A DNA stretch of 44,933 nucleotides. It comes from Symbiodinium natans. Taxonomy: Eukaryota; Sar; Dinophyceae; Suessiales; Symbiodiniaceae. Below the pieces are notes generated by a model. The model did not search any database, was not told the DNA's origin, and worked only from the letters and a program-made list of their open reading frames with translations. Below are positions 41,001 to 44,933 of the stretch, piece by piece; positions within the stretch are counted from its first letter, which is position 1, and every line of letters begins with the position of its first letter. Location: NCBI GenBank assembly GCA_905221605.1, contig CAJNDS010000123.1, positions 176,215 through 221,147 of the forward strand, given 5' to 3'. The translations under genes and the position numbers were made by a program.

Positions 41001-44000
41001 TTAGGGTTTAGGGTTTAGGGTTTAGGGTTTAGGGTTTAGGGTTTAGGGTTTAGGGTTTAGGGTTCACCTGAAGGGTAATACTGTAAGTTGGCTCTAGGTC
41101 TCACAGTGCAGAAGACCCTCAGTCACAAATCTGGCATACTTGGGCTTGAACTTAACGTAGTCTTGGTAGCGCAGTAATCGTATCATGAGAAAGGTACCCT
41201 TTTGGGGGGTTGGTTACTGTACAAAGGCAAAAGGGCACCACTGGGAAACCAATGACCTATCCCATTACGGTACATGGACCCTGGAGGACAAAGAAACAGA
41301 AGACATCCCCAACAAGCCCCGCACGCACCAACTCCACAGTGGACACACCTAAACCCTAAACCCTAAACCCTAAACCCTAAACCCTAAACCCTAAACCCTA
41401 AACCCTAAACCCTAAACCCTAAACCCTAAACCCTAAACCCAAGGATCTGCTTACTACCTTACAGGGTTCAGGGGTCGCCTTTCGGGTGGTCCCTTGACGC
41501 GAACTGATGCAAAATCAAACCCAGGGCTTACAGGATGTGGGGTCTAGGGTTTAGGGTTTGGGGTTTAGGGTTTAGGGTTTAGGGTTTAGGGTTTAGGGTT
41601 TAGGGTTTAGGGTTTAGGGTTTAGGGTTTCCCTAAACTCGAAACCCCAAACCCGAAACACTAAACCCTAGGGTTTGGGGCTAGGGGTTTAGGGTTTAGAC
41701 CCTGCGGCACAAGAGCCCTTACTACACCACCTGCTTAAGAACCCCAAAAGAATAAAAAGTAATAATCCTCTTTAACCCTTATAAGGAATATTTTTTCATT
41801 TTTGGGGGGGCGGGGGGGGTTCTTACGCAATTAGTAGTACTACAGGGATGCAGAGGAATGCCGCCATGGAACTCGCTGCGCTCTGGATACCGGAAGGACA
41901 AATGGCCTGGCTCCGGGGACCCAGGGTTTCGGGTTTAGGGTTGAGGGTTTAGGGTTCAGACCCACCCTCAGTTGTTTCAAACAGCAGGAAAGTTAGGGTT
42001 CGGGTTTAGGGTTCAGGGTTTCGGGCTGCGGGCTTCAAAAAAGCGGGAAAAGCAGAGAGTGGGAGTCAAGATCACACAGGGGCTTCTCTAGGACACCTGC
42101 CGAGAACCAACAAGGTGTAGGGTTTAGGGTTTAGGGTTTAGGGTTGGTGCGCCCAAAACTACGACTGCAACCCTAGAGCCACAGTGCTCGAGCTTCACCT
42201 CTACACCCTAAACCCGAAACCCTAAATCCCCGAGAGCCTTCACAGCTTAACTCATTGAGGATCTGAGCCCCGTGAAACCACGGGAATAGGGCCGGGCCTA
42301 CTCTAGGCCTAGAATCAGAGTGACTTCTGCGCGCATTGTATATACCTAAACCCTAAACCCTAAACCCTAAACCCTAAACCCTAAACCTGAAATCCCAAAC
42401 CCTAAACCCTAACCCTAAACCCTAAACCCCAAATTATAAACCCTCAAAACCCTAAACCCTCAGCAAGTCTTAACGGATAGCGTGCATCCCTGGGGCCGAT
42501 GCTGACGGTGAGATCGCCGTACTGCATTGGGGAGACCTGCCTGCCGACGCTAAGGCTCAATTTAGGGTTTAGGGTTTAGGGTTCAGGGTTTAGGGTTTAG
42601 GGTTTAGGATTTAGAATTTCAGGCTTAGGATTTAGGGTTGAGGGTTTCCAAAACACCTTAATTAGGGAACATACCCTAATCTATACTAAGGATCCTTAGT
42701 ATAAATTAGGTATATTCCTTAATTAAGGGGTTTTTGGAAGATTTGGTTCAATGGGCTCAGTATTTAGGGTTTAGGATTTAGGGTTAGGGGGTTAGGGTTT
42801 GGGGTTTTACGGTTTAAAATCAAAAGTTTTAGGCCTGGCAGTAAAAAGTTCTACTTGAAGGTTCATGGGCAGCCCTTAAACCCTAGCCCCAATACTCTTC
42901 CACACCCCTGCCGAAGCCCTAAAACCTAAAACCCTAAAACCCTAGCATTTACCTGGAGGTTCATGGGTACTTATAAGTGGAGCTATAAGCAGGGCAACTA
43001 TGGTTACAACTGGTTAGAACCTTATTTAGGGACTCATAACCCTACTGATAACTAGCCATGAACCTCCAAGTAGGGATTCAGGGTTTCGGGTTTGGGGTCT
43101 AGGGGATGAGGGTTCAGGGCCTTCAGGGAGGAGGGTTTAGGATTATGGTGTAGAGTGTAGGGTGTAGGGTGTAGGTTTAGGGTTTAGGGCTTCCTCACAA
43201 ATTCAGCAGCTGTCAAGGTCCTCTTTGGAGGAATCCTGGTTTCTCTCTTTGAGCTACGAAGCAGAAAGCCTAGGCGCAAGACCCGAGACCCTAAACCCTA
43301 AACCCTAAACCCCTAAAACCTAAACCTGAAGCCCTAAGTAAGCCCTGCACCCTAGACCTGGCGCACTAAACCATCAGCCCTTAAGCTCAGTCCAGGTTCA
43401 GGATTTAGGGCTTAGGCCTCCGAAGTTTAGGCTTTGGGGTTTAAGGTGTAGGGCAGGCCTGTCCCAGCCGGGGTGAATCAGCGGCGCGTCCACGCCGTTC
43501 CTGAGGAGTTTAGGGTTGGTCTAGGATGTAGTACGGTTTTTTCGTTTTGGGGACTTTGTCAAGTCTAGGGCTTGGGGTTTAGTTTAGGGATTCAGGGTTT
43601 AGAGGTTTAGGTTTGGGGTTTGTGGGATGAGGATTGAGGGTTAAACCGTCAGGGAGTCTAGTGAGAGAGGGGGGGGTTCTTGATTGTGGGTTGCATAGCT
43701 TGGATGACAACCCTAACCCTAAACCCTGAACCCTACAAGGTTTAGGGCTGCCGGGCATTTCAGGCGTCTAGGGCCTTGGGGTTCAGGGGCAAAGCTCTCA
43801 ACTCCCAGTCTTGCCCCCCCGCACCACAGAACTGTATCCAGAAAGATTTAGGTTTTAGAGTTTAGGCTTTAGGTTTTCTAGGTTTTAGGGTTATATACCC
43901 TAAACCCTGAACACGAAACCCTAGACCCTAAATCCGCAACCCTAAACCCGAGACCCGAAACCCTAAATCCTACAGCATAAGCCCGAAACCCTGAACCCCA

Positions 44001-44619
44001 ACATGACAGGATTCACAGCACGAGGACATGGGGGAGCATCGCGCCCATAGGACATAGGGTTTAGGTTTGTGGGAGACGAGCTTTCAAGGGTTTTTCTGCC
44101 AGGCTGGGTTTGGGGTTTAGGGTTCAGGGTTTAGGGTTCTGGCTTGCCTAGGCTCAATTTAGGGGTTGAAGGTTTCTTTCAAGGATTCTAGGGTGTAGGC
44201 GCAGCATCATTTCCGAGTTTAGGGTTCGAGGGCTTTGGCTTGTGAGGACCCTAAACACCCAACCCACAACCCCTAAACCCCTAGACCTGGCCTACTAAAC
44301 CCTAACCCCTGCCCATCCTAAAACCTCAACCCAACCCTTGGCCCCTGAACCCTAAACCCCGAACCCTAAACCCCTGAACCCCTGAACCCCTGAACCCCTG
44401 AACCCACAAAATGGCCCAGGCACGTGGAGAAGACGACCGTGTCCTTCTGCAGGGGCAGTGCCTCCTTGGCTGTCAGAAGGCTGTGGCTTCCAGGGGTTCC
44501 TTTGAGGCATCGGGGTTTAGGCCTTTAAAGCATTGCCCTACACTGGAGTTACAGGGATCTACAAGGGTTGCAAGGTTTTACCACCTGGTAACAGCAACCG
44601 AACGTCCCGAACCAAGCCC
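29053..44619 (-). CDS. ABC transporter, 3' part (complete nucleotide-binding domain), 20 exons, 5' end off window
   Basis: Seen: twenty short islands on the minus strand join in phase (926 nt; 307 codons plus TAA) into the C-terminal part of an ABC exporter of the ABCB/MDR/TAP type. In order: possible end of the transmembrane domain, linker, A-loop region (SFRYPERSD), Walker A (GGSGCGKST, split by an intron after GCG), Q-loop (VVFQ), an ADFI..LPE stretch, signature LSGGQ, Walker B plus D-loop (ALLLLDEATSALDS), H-loop (ITHNL) and a GSHEL end. Every catalytic motif is intact, so an active ATPase is expected. Known: such domains bind and hydrolyse ATP to drive substrate export across membranes. 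Introns run from 120 to 2210 nt; by my assignment 13 start GC, 5 GT and 1 GA, and 18 of 20 exons follow AG|G. Inference: membrane-spanning exons lie to the right of the window; half or full transporter and substrate cannot be told. The Walker A to H-loop part is secure; the first three exons and the last are weaker. Confidence 0.88.
29089..31298. other. Last, 2.2-kb intron of the ABC gene (or intergenic)
   Basis: Contains a family 3 element (29884-30020), a family 4 element (30505-30633), poly-C/poly-G tracts near 30710 and 30792, and a 65-bp phrase (GTATAAGTAACTATG ... CCAAGACCCAGTA, 30208-30275) that recurs at 32331-32400. No further phase-compatible exon was recognised. Confidence 0.55.
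30505..30633. mobile_element. Palindromic element, family 4
   Basis: Starts TACATGGTCCCCTAATATGG and ends CGGAGGTAAGGGACAAATAT; inverted ends GGTCCC / GGGAC. Best preserved partner is 38763-38887. Confidence 0.7.
31299..31323 (-). CDS. ABC transporter exon 19 in window (25-nt micro-exon)
   Basis: 25 nt, acceptor GTTCAG|GGGG, donor GTGT|GTACTTAC. Reads GSHELPSC after joining; G.H.EL is the standard end of the nucleotide-binding domain. Unlike most introns here the next one has a GT donor. Confidence 0.82.
31687..31736 (-). CDS. ABC transporter exon 18 in window
   Basis: 50 nt, acceptor TCTCAG|GACAT, donor AGTC|GCGTGG. Reads DMVVHLKPGGMLDHIES, the usual 'aD.ivvl..G.i.e.G' end of the domain. 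Confidence 0.88.
32599..32658 (-). CDS. ABC transporter exon 17 in window (H-loop)
   Basis: 60 nt, acceptor GCCAG|GAGTT, donor CTGC|GCCAC. Reads GRLTIISITHNLHTLEYC. The histidine of ITHNL is the switch (H-loop) residue that senses the gamma phosphate. Confidence 0.92.
33113..33170 (+). repeat. Telomere-type array (TTTAGGG)
   Basis: About eight units, followed to 33260 by degenerate GGGTTTAGGG-like sequence. Confidence 0.9.
33791..33844 (-). CDS. ABC transporter exon 16 in window
   Basis: 54 nt, acceptor CACAAG|GCCAC. Reads ATERHVLQTISSLRRNHP, matching 'LDs.tE..V...i' after the D-loop. The donor appears to be GA (CCG|GAGG), or three bases later, since GAG occurs at both junctions; the protein differs only by that choice. 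Confidence 0.85.
34585..34633 (-). CDS. ABC transporter exon 15 in window (Walker B and D-loop)
   Basis: 49 nt, acceptor CCCGAG|GAAG, donor TTCG|GCAGC. Reads KPALLLLDEATSALDS: Walker B (hydrophobics plus D), catalytic glutamate and D-loop SALD, all intact. Joined to the previous exon it gives ARALCR followed directly by KPALL. Confidence 0.95.
35316..35350 (-). CDS. ABC transporter exon 14 in window
   Basis: 35 nt, acceptor TTGGCAG|GCAC, donor TGCCG|GCTGC. Reads AQRLCIARALC, the QR..IARAL helix that follows LSGGQ. A longer open frame through this exon (35228-35500) carries the same residues but extends into introns. Confidence 0.92.
35784..35815 (-). CDS. ABC transporter exon 13 in window (LSGGQ signature)
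   Basis: 32 nt, acceptor GGGAG|GCGCC, donor TCAG|GCTGTG. Reads ADGVTLSGGQ, the ABC signature that completes the ATP site of the partner domain in the dimer. A direct repeat duplicates the sequence at its acceptor (see repeat at 35814-36018). Confidence 0.93.
35814..36018. repeat. 70-bp direct repeat overlapping the acceptor of the LSGGQ exon
   Basis: Copy one 35814-35884 and copy two 35948-36018 (134 bp apart) share CCTCCCAA.AGGGTATCCTGG ... AAGAATTTGAGGCTGGGTTC ... TTGTTGTTAAAAAGGGTT with two changes. Copy one includes the GGGAG|GC acceptor; copy two gives a decoy acceptor further upstream in the intron. Confidence 0.9.
36108..36184. mobile_element. Partial palindromic element, family 4
   Basis: Right part only: ACCCAAGGGCCCTTACTTCA and AAGGTAAGGGACCATA. 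Ends 14 bp from the GT donor of the ABC exon at 36198. Confidence 0.6.
36198..36276 (-). CDS. ABC transporter exon 12 in window
   Basis: 79 nt, acceptor ACTGAG|GCGTC, donor ACAG|GTTAC. Reads ASELAGCADFITTQLPES then YAARLAWT; ADFI..LPE.Y is the conserved stretch just before the signature motif. The 3' end is less certain because an earlier GC donor would shorten the loop. Confidence 0.88.
36884..36924 (-). CDS. ABC transporter exon 11 in window
   Basis: 41 nt, acceptor TCCCAG|GTGCG, donor GGTT|GCTTGG. Reads APSGSTRADAEWV, corresponding to the '.ateeev..Aa' helix of the helical subdomain. Confidence 0.75.
37295..37400. mobile_element. Palindromic element, family 5, copy 2
   Basis: TGGGATGTTCCCCCTTATAC TAACAG facing CTGTTAGTATAGCGGCGAAC ATCCCA, with a poly-G tract inside. 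In the intron between ABC exons 10 and 11. Confidence 0.85.
37491..37539 (-). CDS. ABC transporter exon 10 in window
   Basis: 49 nt, acceptor GGCCAG|GACAAG, donor TAGCA|GCTCGG. Reads DKTLLRGSVLDNILIS, the usual 'd..Lf.gtv.dNI' segment after the Q-loop. Confidence 0.9.
38120..38136. repeat. Exact 17-nt copy of the 3' end of the Q-loop exon
   Basis: CTGGAAGACGACGCTGA occurs here and at 38184-38200 inside the exon, separated by a telomere array; flanking bases are similar (CAAGGCAGT versus CAAGCGGC). A partial exon duplication. Confidence 0.85.
38184..38239 (-). CDS. ABC transporter exon 9 in window (Q-loop)
   Basis: 56 nt, acceptor TTGCAG|GCGAC, donor CCAG|GCCGC. Reads DANTAARRLRKSISVVFQ; LR..I.VVFQ is the Q-loop, whose glutamine contacts the Mg/water and the membrane domain. 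A 17-nt copy of its 3' end sits in the downstream intron at 38120-38136. Confidence 0.92.
38605..38655 (-). CDS. ABC transporter exon 8 in window
   Basis: 51 nt, acceptor TCTCAG|GCGAC, donor CAAG|GCCGC. Reads DGTIQLGDEVSFDAKQ, matching the 'P.sG.i.l.g.dv' segment that follows Walker A in ABC domains. Confidence 0.85.
38763..38887. mobile_element. Palindromic element, family 4
   Basis: TTACATGGTCCCTTAACATG ... AAAAGGGGATCCCTTATACA ... AAGAAGGCAAGGGACCAT. Inverted ends ATGGTCCCTT / AAGGGACCAT. Confidence 0.75.
39485..39558. mobile_element. 74-bp imperfect palindrome (single copy)
   Basis: ATACTTCCAGG.ACC.AATAAT reads back as ATTATTGGGTGCCTGGAAGTAT. Likely a foldback element; no second copy seen in the window. 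Confidence 0.75.
39617..39661 (-). CDS. ABC transporter exon 7 in window (Walker A, 3' part)
   Basis: 45 nt, acceptor GCGAG|GCAAG, donor CCCA|GCGCC. Joined to the previous exon it restores GCGKST, followed by LLSLLMTWLTP. The exact completion of a P-loop across the junction is the strongest single proof of the exon model. The opposite strand is also open but has no recognisable motif. Confidence 0.92.
39840..40309. mobile_element. Family 1 element split by a nested 342-bp element
   Basis: Left arm ACTTGAAGGTTCAGGGGTAG ... CTAACCCTGCT and right arm CCTTGCTTAGAA ... AACCCATCACCTTCAAGCAG belong to one family 1 copy; the element at 39920-40261 sits between them. Confidence 0.75.
39920..40261. 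mobile_element. 342-bp inverted-repeat element nested in family 1 copy
   Basis: Perfect 21-bp terminal inverted repeats, seen as AATCCGTTCCCCCTAATATT at the left and its complement at the right, with two more TTAGGGGGG blocks inside. No coding capacity. Outer bases suggest a TA-type target site, but too short to be sure. Confidence 0.85.
40333..40466. mobile_element. Palindromic element, family 3
   Basis: TTGCTTGGACCCCC, long C then A tracts, central ACCCTTATAAGGAAGTG, then T and G tracts and CTCTTAAGCAA. Inverted end-to-end. Confidence 0.8.
40862..40935 (-). CDS. ABC transporter exon 6 in window (Walker A, 5' part)
   Basis: 74 nt, acceptor CTCAG|CTTC, donor TGCG|GCAAC. Reads FAISDVSFAVSAG then SFVALVGGSGC. 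The Walker A P-loop starts here and is cut by a GC-type intron; its lysine is in the next exon, 1.2 kb away. Confidence 0.93.
40974..41064 (+). repeat. Telomere-type array (TTTAGGG)
   Basis: About 12 units with one six-base TTAGGG unit, directly upstream of the Walker A exon on the minus strand. Confidence 0.95.
41348..41440 (-). repeat. Telomere-type array (CCCTAAA)
   Basis: About 13 perfect units; an array in the opposite orientation follows at 41540-41628. Confidence 0.95.
41732..41830. mobile_element. Palindromic element, family 3
   Basis: TGCTTAAGAACCCCAAAAGA at one end and TTTTTGGGGGGG ... GGTTCTTACGCAA at the other; central ACCCTTATAAGGAAT. Lies 43 bp from the donor of ABC exon 5. 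Confidence 0.8.
41873..41906 (-). CDS. ABC transporter exon 5 in window (A-loop, SFRYP)
   Basis: 34 nt, acceptor GCCAG|GCCA, donor GCGA|GTTCC. Reads HLSFRYPERS. The aromatic residue of the YP motif is the A-loop that stacks on the adenine ring of ATP in this family. Confidence 0.85.
42503..42540 (-). CDS. ABC transporter exon 4 in window (NBD first strand)
   Basis: 38 nt, acceptor CGGCAG|GCAG, donor GTCA|GCATC. Reads QVSPMQYGDLTV; GDLTV is the usual first strand (G-x-I/L-x-V) ahead of the SFRYP motif in the next exon. Confidence 0.75.
42646..42739. mobile_element. 94-bp near-perfect palindrome centred on GGATCC
   Basis: TTCCAAAA.ACCTTAATTAGG ... TATACTAAGGATCCTTAGTATA ends are mutually inverted; written in parts here because the whole is longer. 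Could extrude as a cruciform or fold as a strong intronic RNA hairpin. Confidence 0.85.
42951..43073. mobile_element. Palindromic element, family 1 (well preserved)
   Basis: ACCTGGAGGTTCATGGGTAC and inverted TAGCCATGAACCTCCAAGTA arms; interior has TTATAAGTGGAGCTATAAGC and AACCTTATTTAGGG. Confidence 0.85.
43459..43500 (-). CDS. ABC transporter exon 3 in window (linker before NBD)
   Basis: 42 nt, acceptor CTCAG|GAAC, donor ACAG|GCCTG (GC type). Reads NGVDAPLIHPGWD, consistent with the variable linker between membrane domain and nucleotide-binding domain. Phase fits both neighbours. Confidence 0.6.
44424..44464 (-). CDS. ABC transporter exon 2 in window (linker, tentative)
   Basis: 41 nt, acceptor CCAAG|GAGG, donor AC|GTGCC. 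Reads EALPLQKDTVVFS plus a split codon. Its two leftover bases fit the one base at the start of the next exon. No diagnostic motif. Confidence 0.45.
44585..44619 (-). CDS. ABC transporter exon 1 in window (end of membrane domain, tentative)
   Basis: 35 nt between GATGCAG| and |GTGGTA. Read in the phase that fits the next exon it gives AWFGTFGCCYQ, compatible with the end of a transmembrane segment. The other two frames are also open, so the frame rests only on phase matching. Confidence 0.4.
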
Positions 44620-44897
44620 CTGCATCATCGTTATCAAAAACTGTTCCTAACTAAGCCGTCATAACCCTAAACCCTAAACACTAAACCCCTAACCCCAAAA
44701 CCCTAAACCCTAAACCCTCAACCCTATAATCCTAGGACCCTACTAAACTTTAAAGCCGGTCAACCCTAGGCCCTGAAGACTTGGTCAAACAACGCTCAGA
44801 CCTGAACCGTAAGCACTAAACTAAACCCTCTAGCCTAAGCCGTCAATACCCCAAACCCTCGAACCCTAAACCCTCGCCCCCAAACCTTGACATCCCC

Positions 44898-44933
44898 TGC
44901 TTGGAGGTTCATGGGTAGTTAGGTAGGGTGATA
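44898..44933. mobile_element. Family 1 element cut by the window edge
   Basis: GCTTGGAGGTTCATGGGTAG TTAGG at the very end; the second arm would be outside. Confidence 0.7.

Noticed and set aside
42646-42739. Transcription terminator
   Set aside because: The long palindrome lies within a gene and lacks a poly-T tail; nuclear protist genes do not use such terminators.
1-44933. CRISPR array or bacterial gene cluster
   Set aside because: Repeats are telomere units or dispersed palindromes without regular spacers, and coding sequence is intron-split.

Overview
The window looks like nuclear DNA of a protist, most probably a dinoflagellate. The reasons are: (i) hundreds of interstitial plant/alveolate-type telomere repeats (TTTAGGG / CCCTAAA) in both orientations across all 45 kb; (ii) real coding sequence present only as tiny exons of 22-84 nt that join in phase through introns starting mostly with GC (also GT, once GA) and ending almost always AG|G, a splice code known from dinoflagellates; (iii) the two readable genes and most exons of a third candidate all lie on the minus strand, as in dinoflagellate unidirectional gene clusters. 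No bacterial-type operon, rRNA, tRNA or CRISPR is visible. Almost every open reading frame longer than 60 codons is an accident of the repeats; the real proteins must be read across exons shorter than that.

Right part (44619 down to 29053, minus): the 3' portion of an ABC transporter gene. Twenty exons (926 nt in 15.6 kb) join in phase to give the end of a membrane domain, a linker and one complete nucleotide-binding domain with Walker A, Q-loop, LSGGQ signature, Walker B, D-loop and H-loop in order, then a stop. The 5' part lies beyond the right edge.

Middle (about 28.5 to 19.2 kb, minus): scattered coding-like islands of at least one more gene. One resembles part of an EH domain and two resemble strands/helix of a PH domain. 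The exon chain is not resolved and the protein is not identified.

Left part (18045 down to 776, minus): the 5' part of a drug/metabolite-transporter (DMT) superfamily gene, most like a nucleotide-sugar transporter (SLC35-like). It runs from an ATG through 13 or 14 exons and continues off the left edge. Its large introns hold a decayed gene with an ISXO2/IS1595-like DDE transposase signature, a 1.4 kb GC-rich island without telomere repeats, a 0.8 kb minisatellite, and a possible mutually exclusive exon pair.

Introns and intergenic DNA are built from telomere-repeat arrays plus several families of short palindromic elements of roughly 75-130 bp (MITE-like, introner candidates), some nested, some nearly identical, and some ending right at splice acceptors. 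The main message of the window is that architecture: conserved membrane-transport proteins chopped into micro-exons inside introns made of telomere repeats and small inverted-repeat elements.
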